Source: Pelotomaculum_B sp964543575
GTDB taxonomy: Bacteria > Bacillota > Desulfotomaculia > Desulfotomaculales > Pelotomaculaceae
Reading direction: 5' to 3'
NCBI GenBank assembly: GCA_964543575.1
Contig: CAZIYV010000012.1
Span: 1 to 39,940 of the forward strand
DNA: 39,940 nucleotides
The position numbers and the translations under genes were made by a program. Positions 26,203 through 32,814 of the stretch are shown here, piece by piece (the first letter of the stretch is position 1; each line of letters starts with the position of its first letter). A model generated the notes under the pieces. The model searched no databases. It had not been told where the DNA came from and saw only the letters and a list, made by a program, of their open reading frames with translations.

Positions 26203-26408
26203 GGGAGAAAATAGAATTAGATACTACTTTGTACGGGTTTTATTATAGATAAAATCCTATAGTTTCGGGAGGTAGGAGTTTGGCCGGGTTTGCCGGCCGG
26301 ACTTTAAGATAGTGCCCGTTTTTAGGAACATCTTTCTTACCTTGATCTGGACAACTATATAAGTGGTATCAGTTCGTTTTCTACCGAGTATTACTCGGTG
26401 TTTTTTTT
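26203..26408 (+). ncRNA. Candidate structured small RNA between recX and rny
   Basis: The predicted transcript runs from the strong promoter to the terminator at 26383-26408 and contains no credible gene. Its ends pair: 26220-26229 with 26361-26370 (10 pairs, one G-U), continued outward by 26214-26216 with 26373-26375 and 26206-26211 with 26377-26382. Inside lie a hairpin (26235-26243/26249-26257), a helix (26258-26264/26353-26359), a helix (26270-26278/26334-26342) and a GC hairpin (26282-26287/26293-26298). Size and end-pairing recall 6S RNA, but the central part looks multibranched and I cannot assign a family. It could instead be a long rny leader with an attenuator. Confidence 0.5.
26383..26408 (+). 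terminator. Terminator of the RNA candidate, upstream of rny
   Basis: ACCGAGT (26383-26389) pairs with ACTCGGT (26393-26399) around an ATT loop, followed by G and eight T. It lies 46 bases before the rny start, so rny needs read-through, antitermination or another promoter. Confidence 0.85.
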
Positions 26409-26454
26409 GTTATGTAAAAGATTTCTCATATTAAAGAACAAGGAGGTGAATTGT

Positions 26455-27993
26455 ATGGATTTAAGCACTATTATTATTCTTATTGTAGCCGTTTTGGCGG
26501 CTTTAGCTCTGGGATACTTCCTTAGAAAATACCTGGCAGAAGCCAAAATATCATCGGCAGAGGCGGAAGCCAAAAAAATAACTGAAGAGGCTAACAAAGA
26601 AGCGGAAGCCAAAAAAAGGGAAGCTGTTCTGGGAGCAAAAGAAGAAATACTAAAGCTTCGCAACGACGTGGAAAGAGAGAACCGGGAGCGCAGGTCCGAG
26701 CTGCAAAGGCTGGAACGGCGCCTGGTCCAAAAGGAAGAAACTCTGGATCGCAAGGTCGATTCAATAGAAAAAAAGGAAGAAACCTTAAGCCGGAAGGAAG
26801 CTGATATAGATGCCACCAAGACTCAGCTTACCGAAGTCTACAACCGTCAATTGGTGGAATTAGAACGGATATCAGGTCTTACTTCCGAGGATGCCAAGCA
26901 GATTCTTCTTGCTGATATTGAGAAAGAGATCCAGCATGAAGCGGCAATGTTGATTAAAGATATAGAAAACAAAGCAAAAGAAGAAGGAGAAAAACGTGCC
27001 CGGGAGATAATCTCACTAGCTATTCAACGATGCGCCGCCGATCATGTTGCTGAGGCGACTGTAGCAGTAATACCACTGCCCAGCGACGAAATGAAAGGCC
27101 GTATTATAGGTCGTGAAGGCAGGAACATAAGAGCTTTTGAGACACTAACAGGGATAGATCTGATTATCGACGATACGCCCGAGGCTGTAATCCTATCAGG
27201 TTTTGATCCGATACGCAGGGAAGTGGCCAGGATTGCCCTGGAAAAGCTGATAGTTGACGGTAGGATTCATCCTGCTCGTATTGAAGAGATGGTAGAAAAA
27301 GCACAAAAAGAAGTGAGCACTCAAATCAGGGAAGCAGGTGAGCAGGCTACCTTTGAGACGGGAGTGCACGGGCTGCACCCGGAGTTGATTATTCTCCTGG
27401 GCCGTCTTAAATTCCGCACCAGTTACGGACAAAATGTTTTGAAGCACTCGATTGAAGTAGCCCATCTGGCTGGTTTAATGGCAGCGGAATTAGGCATTGA
27501 TATTCAGATGTCGAAAAGAGCAGGTCTGCTGCACGATATTGGGAAGTCTGTTGACCACGAGGTGGAAGGCCCTCACGTAACTATTGGTGTCGATCTGGCC
27601 AAGAAATACCGTGAGGCTCATGACGTGGTACACGCGATTGCCGCCCACCATGGAGATGAAGAGGCAAAGACCATTATTGCTGTCCTTGTACAGGCGGCGG
27701 ATGCGGTTTCTGCGGCCAGGCCTGGAGCCCGCCGGGAAACCCTGGAGTCATATATAAAACGCTTAACTAAACTGGAAGATATCTCGAATTCATTTGAGGG
27801 TGTTGAAAAATCATTCGCCATTCAGGCCGGACGGGAAGTCCGGATCATGGTCAAACCGGATAAGATTGACGACCTGGCTGCTGTGCGCCTGGTACGGGAA
27901 ATTACCAAAAAAATAGAAAATGAACTGGACTATCCCGGCCAGATCAAGGTAGTGATTATTCGTGAGACCAGGGTGGTAGAATATGCAAAATAA
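26455..27993 (+). CDS. rny: Ribonuclease Y
   Basis: Membrane-anchored endoribonuclease that starts bulk mRNA decay in Firmicutes. The 512-residue protein has an N-terminal transmembrane helix (STIIILIVAVLAALALGYF), a long charged coiled coil to about residue 190 and a KH domain (GRIIGREGRNIRAFETLTG). An HD metal-dependent domain follows, with LLHDIGKSVDHE and AIAAHHGDE. The ATG at 26455 has a perfect AAGGAGGTGA 5 bases upstream. ymdB lies a few hundred bases downstream as in B. subtilis, but an extra gene lies between. The upstream terminator suggests that expression is tuned at the leader. Confidence 0.97.
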   Translation: MDLSTIIILIVAVLAALALGYFLRKYLAEAKISSAEAEAKKITEEANKEAEAKKREAVLGAKEEILKLRNDVERENRERRSELQRLERRLVQKEETLDRKVDSIEKKEETLSRKEADIDATKTQLTEVYNRQLVELERISGLTSEDAKQILLADIEKEIQHEAAMLIKDIENKAKEEGEKRAREIISLAIQRCAADHVAEATVAVIPLPSDEMKGRIIGREGRNIRAFETLTGIDLIIDDTPEAVILSGFDPIRREVARIALEKLIVDGRIHPARIEEMVEKAQKEVSTQIREAGEQATFETGVHGLHPELIILLGRLKFRTSYGQNVLKHSIEVAHLAGLMAAELGIDIQMSKRAGLLHDIGKSVDHEVEGPHVTIGVDLAKKYREAHDVVHAIAAHHGDEEAKTIIAVLVQAADAVSAARPGARRETLESYIKRLTKLEDISNSFEGVEKSFAIQAGREVRIMVKPDKIDDLAAVRLVREITKKIENELDYPGQIKVVIIRETRVVEYAK

Positions 27994-28031
27994 AAACATA
28001 CTGATTTAAGACATTTTATCGGACATTCATC

Positions 28032-28065
28032 GGGGACATTCCTCTAAAAGAGGTGTGTCCCCTTT
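28032..28065. repeat. Long hairpin after rny, terminator or REP-like repeat
   Basis: GGGGACA (28032-28038) pairs with TGTCCCC (28056-28062), and inside it CCTCT (28041-28045) pairs with AGAGG (28049-28053). TTT follows, so it could stop rny transcription. A degenerate partial copy (GAGGTGTCCCTTTT) follows at about 28073-28087, which is more like a repeat-family remnant than a plain terminator. Confidence 0.55.
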
Positions 28066-28183
28066 CCGCTGTGGAGGTGTCCCTTTTCCCATGTAAACGG
28101 TTTGTACCCGGCAATCCGGACGTATTTACAATATGTCTTGCTGCCTCATCTCCAGACTGGCTGCCAATTTGTGAATTAACCTT

Positions 28184-28213
28184 TTGCACGAAGGTCCATT
28201 TTCTTTTTATTAT
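28184..28213 (+). promoter_or_regulatory. Possible promoter upstream of the unknown gene before ymdB
   Basis: TTGCAC (28184-28189), an 18-bp spacer and TATTAT (28208-28213) lie about 100 bases before the next gene. The rest of 28066-28314 holds no gene I can support. Confidence 0.35.
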
Positions 28214-28314
28214 GGAAGAATTTTTTAGACGGGCGCTGTTTAAAAAAGCAGGAATAAGCTATTGAAAACAGAATCACTATTTATTCAGGCAGGTTTGTAA
28301 GGAAGGTGACAGCA

Positions 28315-28836
28315 TTGGGGGTTCATTATAAAGGCAGCAGGGATGATCTTACAGATAGTGTCGGACTGTTGATTTCTATCCTGGTACGTTACCCTGAAGT
28401 AGCCACGATCAACTTTGATCCGGAGCAACAGCTGCTTAAGTTTACCTTTATATACTCACAGGTTTTGGGAGATAATGAGCTGGACAGCTTAAAAGAAAAA
28501 GTCATGGACAGCGTTGAAGTATATAGTCTCCTGGAAGGGAATGAGACAAGATTAGTGGCGATCAGCCACCAGGTGTGTGATAACCTGACCATGATTGAGG
28601 TCCAAAGAGATGTGGGATCGCTGGCTCAGGAGGAAATAACTTTAATAGTTGAGCTGTTCCACCAACACCTCAACAACAACCTCGTAACAGAAGAGAATGA
28701 ACGTCTTATTGAGGAAGACATGATAGCTCAGGAAGAAATGATAGAGCATATGCTTGAGAGTATAAAAAGTTCGACTGAGAATAAGTCTCTTTTTGCCTTC
28801 CGCGAGGAGGGCAGGGTGCTGGTATTCAACAAATAA
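28315..28836 (+). CDS. Unrecognised acidic protein between rny and ymdB
   Basis: A 173-residue soluble protein that I cannot place in a family. It has no signal peptide or membrane segment. The first 85 residues look like an alpha/beta domain (LLISILVRYPEVATINFDPE, then LKFTFIYSQVLG). The second part is helical and very acidic (EENERLIEEDMIAQEEMIEH), then a short beta end (GRVLVFNK). TTG 28315 is chosen because AAGGAAGGTGA lies just upstream. The ymdB TTG follows 15 bases later, so the two are probably co-expressed and may be linked to the RNase Y/YmdB/SpoVS group. Function unknown. Confidence 0.75.
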   Translation: MGVHYKGSRDDLTDSVGLLISILVRYPEVATINFDPEQQLLKFTFIYSQVLGDNELDSLKEKVMDSVEVYSLLEGNETRLVAISHQVCDNLTMIEVQRDVGSLAQEEITLIVELFHQHLNNNLVTEENERLIEEDMIAQEEMIEHMLESIKSSTENKSLFAFREEGRVLVFNK

Positions 28837-28850
28837 CAGGAGGTAAGCTC

Positions 28851-29630
28851 TTGCGCCTGCTTTTAATCGGTGATATAGTCGGGCGTTCCGGCCGCCGGGC
28901 GGTGAATGTTAATTTAAGCGGTTTGAGAAGAGAATTCAAGCTGGATCTGGTGATAGCTAACGGTGAGAATGCCGCTGGCGGCAAAGGGATTACCAAAGAG
29001 GTTGCCCAAGAGCTATTTTCATCAGGGGTAGACGTGCTGACCATGGGCAACCATGTCTGGAATAAAAGAGAGGCCTATGAATATATAAGCCGGGAAACCA
29101 GGATCGTGAGGCCAGCCAACTATCCGCCAGGCGTCCCTGGTTCTGGAACCGGTATTTATGATACCCCGGGCAATGTAAAAGTCGGGGTAATTAATTTGGC
29201 TGGACGAGTTTTCATGCCTGCGATTGATTGTCCATTTCGTAAGGCTGACGAGATTGTGCCAAAGGTTAAAGAGAAGGCACGGGTGATAATTGTTGATTTT
29301 CACGCGGAAGCTACTTCCGAGAAAGTAGCTATGGGCTGGTATCTTGATGGCCGGGTATCCGCTGTGGTAGGCACTCACACCCACGTGCAGACCGCGGATG
29401 AACGCATCTTGCCTGGAGGAACAGCATATATAACCGATTTAGGCATGACCGGACCAATGGATTCTGTAATAGGGGTAAAAAAAGAAATAATTATCAATAA
29501 GTTTATTACCCAGATCCCACAACACTTCGATGTTGCTACGGGGCCTTTTCAATTCAACGGGGTGGTAATAGAAATAGATGAAGATACTGGTGAAGCTGTG
29601 TCAATAGAGCGCATTATAAATTGCGAATAG
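28851..29630 (+). CDS. ymdB: YmdB family metallophosphoesterase
   Basis: A 259-residue phosphodiesterase of the TIGR00282 family. B. subtilis YmdB hydrolyses cyclic nucleotides in vitro and controls the switch between motility and biofilm. Metal-binding motifs are visible in order: GDIVGRSGR near the N-terminus, ANGENAAGGKG, MGNHVW, DFHAEATSEK and GTHTHVQTADE. All expected ligands are present. The TTG start has AGGAGGTAAG 5 bases upstream. Its usual partners rny and spoVS flank it. Confidence 0.93.
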   Translation: MRLLLIGDIVGRSGRRAVNVNLSGLRREFKLDLVIANGENAAGGKGITKEVAQELFSSGVDVLTMGNHVWNKREAYEYISRETRIVRPANYPPGVPGSGTGIYDTPGNVKVGVINLAGRVFMPAIDCPFRKADEIVPKVKEKARVIIVDFHAEATSEKVAMGWYLDGRVSAVVGTHTHVQTADERILPGGTAYITDLGMTGPMDSVIGVKKEIIINKFITQIPQHFDVATGPFQFNGVVIEIDEDTGEAVSIERIINCE

Positions 29631-29676
29631 AATTGTATGAATATTTAATAATTAAGATATTATTTGATATTATTTA

Positions 29677-29704
29677 AAAGGAATTTTTTAACCATTAGCG
29701 AAAT
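29677..29704 (+). promoter_or_regulatory. Possible sigma-H promoter of spoVS
   Basis: AAAGGAATT (29677-29685), then 13 bases and CGAAAT (29699-29704), resembles the sigma-H consensus RWAGGAXXT-N14-HGAAT but with a spacer one base short and one mismatch in the -10. spoVS of B. subtilis is transcribed by sigma-H, which makes the match more credible. Confidence 0.4.
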
Positions 29705-29767
29705 ATATTTTTTTACAGGGAGTTCAGAAGTTAAGGTCTATACTGAGTAATAGAGGAGGTTTAAATA

Positions 29768-30028
29768 GTGGAAGTATTAAAAGTTTCAGCAAAGTCCAAT
29801 CCAAATTCTGTTGCTGGCGCCCTGGCAGGTGTACTTCGGGAACGTGGCTGCGCAGAAATGCAAGCCATTGGCGCGGGTGCCCTCAATCAAGCGGTAAAAG
29901 CGGTAGCTATTGCAAGAGGTTTTGTGGCGCCCAGCGGAGTTGACCTGATCTGTATTCCGGCCTTTACCGATATTATTATTGACGGGGAAGAGAGGACGGC
30001 AATAAAGCTTATTGTCGAGCCACGGTAA
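29768..30028 (+). CDS. spoVS: Stage V sporulation protein S
   Basis: The 86-residue protein has the full conserved SpoVS sequence, including EVLKVSAKSNPNSVAGALAG, GAGALNQAVKAVAIARGFV and IDGEERTAIKLIVEP. SpoVS is a small Alba-like protein, probably nucleic-acid binding, needed for late sporulation and septation in B. subtilis. The GTG start has GAGGAGG 7 bases upstream. Its presence supports a spore-forming host. It has its own intergenic region with a candidate sigma-H promoter and a downstream hairpin. Confidence 0.97.
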   Translation: MEVLKVSAKSNPNSVAGALAGVLRERGCAEMQAIGAGALNQAVKAVAIARGFVAPSGVDLICIPAFTDIIIDGEERTAIKLIVEPR

Positions 30029-30063
30029 AGATAGATAATTCTATTTATATAAATTGAGAAGTA

Positions 30064-30091
30064 AAACCTGTTTATACTAATAAACAGGTTT
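30064..30091 (+). terminator. Hairpin after spoVS
   Basis: An 11-12 bp stem (30064-30075 with 30080-30091) carries a short loop and is followed by CATTGTTT. The stem itself ends in TTT. It is probably the spoVS terminator. Confidence 0.65.
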
Positions 30092-30188
30092 CATTGTTTA
30101 AACAGAGTAATGTTAAAGGAAATTCTTTATAAGAAATTAGGCAGGTTTATATAAGAAGGTGTCGAAAAATTTTAGAGGTGAGTTAATA

Positions 30189-31019
30189 ATGTCAGTTGAT
30201 TTACATGTGCACACTATCGCTTCTGACGGAGTCTTTAGCCCTGACGAAGTTGTCAGCATGGCGAAAGCAAAGGGTTTAGAGGCGCTGGCAATCACTGATC
30301 ATGATACACTTGAAGGTATTGAACCCGCACGATGCGCCGGACTTAGAAACGGTATTGAAATCATTGCCGGGATTGAGCTGGGTTCAGAGCGTCAGGGGGA
30401 AGAAATACATATACTGGGACTGCTGGTGGAATTGGATAACGAGGATTTCCTCGCAAAACTTAAAACACTGCGTGAAGACAGGGTCAAACGCATGGAAAAA
30501 ATGGTCAACAAACTAAAGGAATTTAATTTTCCCATAGATATGGACAAAGTAATGTCAATATCAGGAGCGGGCTCGGTAGGCAGACCCCATCTGGCTGAAG
30601 CTTTAGTTCAAGCTGGAGTAGTCCCGAGCTTCTCAGATGCCTTTGACAGGTTTATCGGCGCCGGCCGCCCGGCTTATGTTCCCAGGTATAAACTGGATCC
30701 ACTGGAAGCTGTGCGCTTAATTTGTTGTGCCGGGGGAATGCCAGTTCTGGCTCACCCCGGACTGATCAAATCACTGAATTTGGTAGGGGAGTTAAAAAAC
30801 GCGGGGCTGTCCGGCCTGGAAGCCAGACACCCTGCTCATTCCGCTGAGCAAACGCGGTATTATCAGGAGTTGGCCAGGAGGCACGGCCTGGTGGCAACAG
30901 GCGGCTCAGATTTCCACGGACCCGGGCACAAAGCTGGCGGCCAACTGGGTATGGTGACCGTTCCTTACAGTGTGGTGGTTGATCTGAAGAATATGAAAAA
31001 CAGATGCAAAAAAGATTAG
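30189..31019 (+). CDS. PHP-domain phosphoesterase (TrpH/YciV-like)
   Basis: A 276-residue PHP hydrolase. Metal-binding motifs DLHVHTIASDG (residues 4-14), AITDHDT (about 36-42), a histidine in LAHPG and C-terminal GGSDFHGPGHK are all intact. Relatives cleave 3',5'-bisphosphate nucleotides or trim RNA 5' ends (RNase AM). The exact substrate here is unknown. ATG 30189 has AGAGGTGAG 7 bases upstream. It is followed within 80 bases by an aminotransferase gene. Confidence 0.88.
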   Translation: MSVDLHVHTIASDGVFSPDEVVSMAKAKGLEALAITDHDTLEGIEPARCAGLRNGIEIIAGIELGSERQGEEIHILGLLVELDNEDFLAKLKTLREDRVKRMEKMVNKLKEFNFPIDMDKVMSISGAGSVGRPHLAEALVQAGVVPSFSDAFDRFIGAGRPAYVPRYKLDPLEAVRLICCAGGMPVLAHPGLIKSLNLVGELKNAGLSGLEARHPAHSAEQTRYYQELARRHGLVATGGSDFHGPGHKAGGQLGMVTVPYSVVVDLKNMKNRCKKD

Positions 31020-31063
31020 ACAGGATTAATGAGTTTGACGTTAATAATCCTGTAAATCCTGTC
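31019..31063. repeat. GACAGGATT inverted/direct repeat
   Basis: GACAGGATT (31019-31027, overlapping the PHP stop codon) pairs with AATCCTGTC (31055-31063). A second copy of AATCCTGT lies at 31046-31053. It could act as a weak terminator or be a small dispersed repeat. Confidence 0.45.
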
Positions 31064-31098
31064 AAATTAATTTATTACTGTGGATAGGGGAGGTCATT

Positions 31099-32265
31099 AT
31101 GAAAAAAGCGAAAAGGATGGGAAGTTTGTCTTCGGGTATATTTAATGAGATGGAAGAAAGAAGAAAAAATGTTGAGTCAAGGGGGATAAAAGTGATCAAC
31201 CTTGGCGTGGGCAGTCCGGATCTCCCACCAGCCCAACATATTATTGAAGCCTTGAAAAAATCCGTTGAAAACCCCTTGAATTACTCCTATTCTCTGGGAG
31301 GCACGTCACGGCTTTACAAATCCGTCGCAGGCTGGTACAAAAAACGCTTCAATGTGGATCTCAATCCGGATAATGAGATCCTGGCGCTGATGGGTTCCCA
31401 GGACGGGCTGGCCCACTTGGCCATGGCTTATATTGACCCGGGTGATGTGGCGCTGGTTCCCGACCCGGGCTACCCTATATACAGCTTCAGTATTCAAATG
31501 GCGCAGGGAGAGGTTTATCCGCTGCCGATATTAGAGAAAAACCGCTTTTTGCCTGATCTGTCAGCCATTCCTGAATTAATCGCCAGGAAAGCTAAAATGA
31601 TGTGGCTTAATTATCCCAACAACCCAACAGCAGCTTCGGCAGACAGGGAGTTTTTCGAACGTGTTGTGGATTTTGCCGTAAAGTATGACATTCTAATCTG
31701 CCATGATGTAGCTTACGCGGAACTGGCCTACGACAGCTTTAAACCGATGAGCTTTCTTGAAGTACCAGGCGCGAAAGATGTAGGAGTTGAGTTTTATTCA
31801 CTCTCAAAAACTTATAACATGGCCGGCTGCAGGATTGGTTTTGTTGTTGGAAACAGGGAAGTGATTTCAGACCTGGGCTTAATCAAGTCAAATATCGATT
31901 ACGGAGTGTTTTTTGCTGTGCAGGAAGCCGGCATAGCCGCACTCACAGGCTCGCAGGATTGTGTCGCTGAAACAGCCCGAACTTACCAGCGACGCCGTGA
32001 CGTGCTGGTAGACGGTTTTAATGAAATTGGCTGGCTGATGCCTAAACCCAGCGCTTCCATGTTTGTATGGGCGCCCCTGCCTCCGGGCTATTCTTCCTCC
32101 ACTGCCTTTGTGGCGGATTTATTAGAAAGGGCCGGTGTGATTGTCATACCGGGCGTGGCCTTCGGCAAACAAGGAGAGGGATACGTAAGAATTGCCATGG
32201 TAGAGGATGAAACAGTCCTGGCCGAAGCGGTAAACCGGGTACGCCATAACTTCAAGTTTAAATAA
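31099..32265 (+). CDS. Class I/II aminotransferase, LL-diaminopimelate aminotransferase-like
   Basis: A 388-residue fold-type I PLP enzyme. INLGVGSPDLPP lies near residues 34-45, MWLNYPNNPTAA near 168-179 and the PLP lysine is Lys237 in YSLSKTYNMAGCRIGF. The SLSKTYNMAGCR segment and the general look resemble DapL2-type LL-diaminopimelate aminotransferases common in Clostridia. These convert tetrahydrodipicolinate to LL-diaminopimelate in one step. dapG and dapA in this window belong to the same pathway. An alanine- or aspartate-type aminotransferase role cannot be excluded, so no symbol is given. ATG 31099 follows GGGGAGG. Confidence 0.85.
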   Translation: MKKAKRMGSLSSGIFNEMEERRKNVESRGIKVINLGVGSPDLPPAQHIIEALKKSVENPLNYSYSLGGTSRLYKSVAGWYKKRFNVDLNPDNEILALMGSQDGLAHLAMAYIDPGDVALVPDPGYPIYSFSIQMAQGEVYPLPILEKNRFLPDLSAIPELIARKAKMMWLNYPNNPTAASADREFFERVVDFAVKYDILICHDVAYAELAYDSFKPMSFLEVPGAKDVGVEFYSLSKTYNMAGCRIGFVVGNREVISDLGLIKSNIDYGVFFAVQEAGIAALTGSQDCVAETARTYQRRRDVLVDGFNEIGWLMPKPSASMFVWAPLPPGYSSSTAFVADLLERAGVIVIPGVAFGKQGEGYVRIAMVEDETVLAEAVNRVRHNFKFK

Positions 32266-32300
32266 TACAGTATGTACAGCTGACAGACTCCTGTGTCTAT

Positions 32301-32328
32301 TTGCCTTGCCTTTGGCATATAATATAAT
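32301..32328 (+). promoter_or_regulatory. Promoter of the coiled-coil protein gene
   Basis: TTGCCT (32301-32306), a 16-bp spacer and TATAAT (32323-32328). A second overlapping TATAAT lies at 32318-32323. Confidence 0.5.
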
Positions 32329-32349
32329 CGAGATGCCTGGTGAGGTGGT

Positions 32350-32634
32350 ATGGCGGTGAAGGATGCGATCGATATTCACTACCTGAAGGCAAGGGTGCAG
32401 GAGTTGGAAGAAAAAGTTGAGCAGCTCAGGCTTAGCCGGAGAGTGCTCATGAATTTGATTGAAAAAATCGAAAAGGATAAGACTGGTTTTCTTAACCGTC
32501 TTGAAAAAGAAAATCGTAAACTACACCACGACAATTATCGTTACGCTCAGTGGCTGCTGCGTAAAAACCGACAGATCGTTGAATTAGAGTCAAAATTACA
32601 GGACTATACCCCCCGCAATTCATCAAAACAATAA
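32350..32634 (+). CDS. Small coiled-coil protein of unknown function
   Basis: A 94-residue, highly charged protein with heptad-like spacing across most of its length (YLKARVQELEEKVEQLRLSR, then LNRLEKENRKLHHDN), so a dimeric coiled coil is likely. There is no membrane segment. GAGGTG lies only 2 bases before ATG 32350 but 8 bases before GTG 32356, so the start may be the latter. It has its own promoter. The stop codon is immediately followed by two DnaA-box-like sites. I do not recognise the family. Confidence 0.65.
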   Translation: MAVKDAIDIHYLKARVQELEEKVEQLRLSRRVLMNLIEKIEKDKTGFLNRLEKENRKLHHDNYRYAQWLLRKNRQIVELESKLQDYTPRNSSKQ

Positions 32635-32655
32635 TTATCCACAATTTTGTCCACA
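32635..32655 (+). promoter_or_regulatory. Tandem DnaA boxes
   Basis: TTATCCACA (32635-32643) is the exact DnaA-box consensus. TTGTCCACA (32647-32655) in the same direction differs at one base, and the two start 12 bases apart. An AT-rich tract follows at about 32670-32702. A role in DnaA-dependent regulation or titration is inferred. Confidence 0.5.
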
Positions 32656-32714
32656 ATATGGCAGTATCTGTTAATATTATTATTAATTTACATATTAATG
32701 GCTAAATCGACACA

Positions 32715-32738
32715 GAGGCCAAAAGGGTCTCTTTTTTT
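32715..32738 (+). terminator. Terminator before the DUF3842 gene
   Basis: GAGGCC pairs with GGTCTC (one G-U pair) around an AAAAG loop, followed by seven T. Confidence 0.7.
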
Positions 32739-32747
32739 GGTCATGTA

Positions 32748-32756
32748 TGGTATAAT
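32748..32756 (+). promoter_or_regulatory. Extended -10 promoter of the DUF3842 gene
   Basis: TGGTATAAT contains a perfect TATAAT (32751-32756) with TG extension, 58 bases before the gene. The -35 region is poor. Confidence 0.45.
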
Positions 32757-32814
32757 GCACTATAATCAAGTGATGATCACAGGTTGACTTTGTCTCAAGG
32801 TTGGGCGGTGGGTT

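Noticed and set aside
26203..26385. Firm assignment of the recX-rny RNA as 6S RNA
   Set aside because: Size and paired ends fit, but the centre folds into hairpins rather than a clear open bubble and I could not match family-specific sequence; left as an unassigned candidate.
28053..28265. A 70-residue open frame after rny
   Set aside because: It begins inside the hairpin repeat, has no ribosome site, reads like random composition (many Cys, Phe, Pro) and overlaps a likely promoter.
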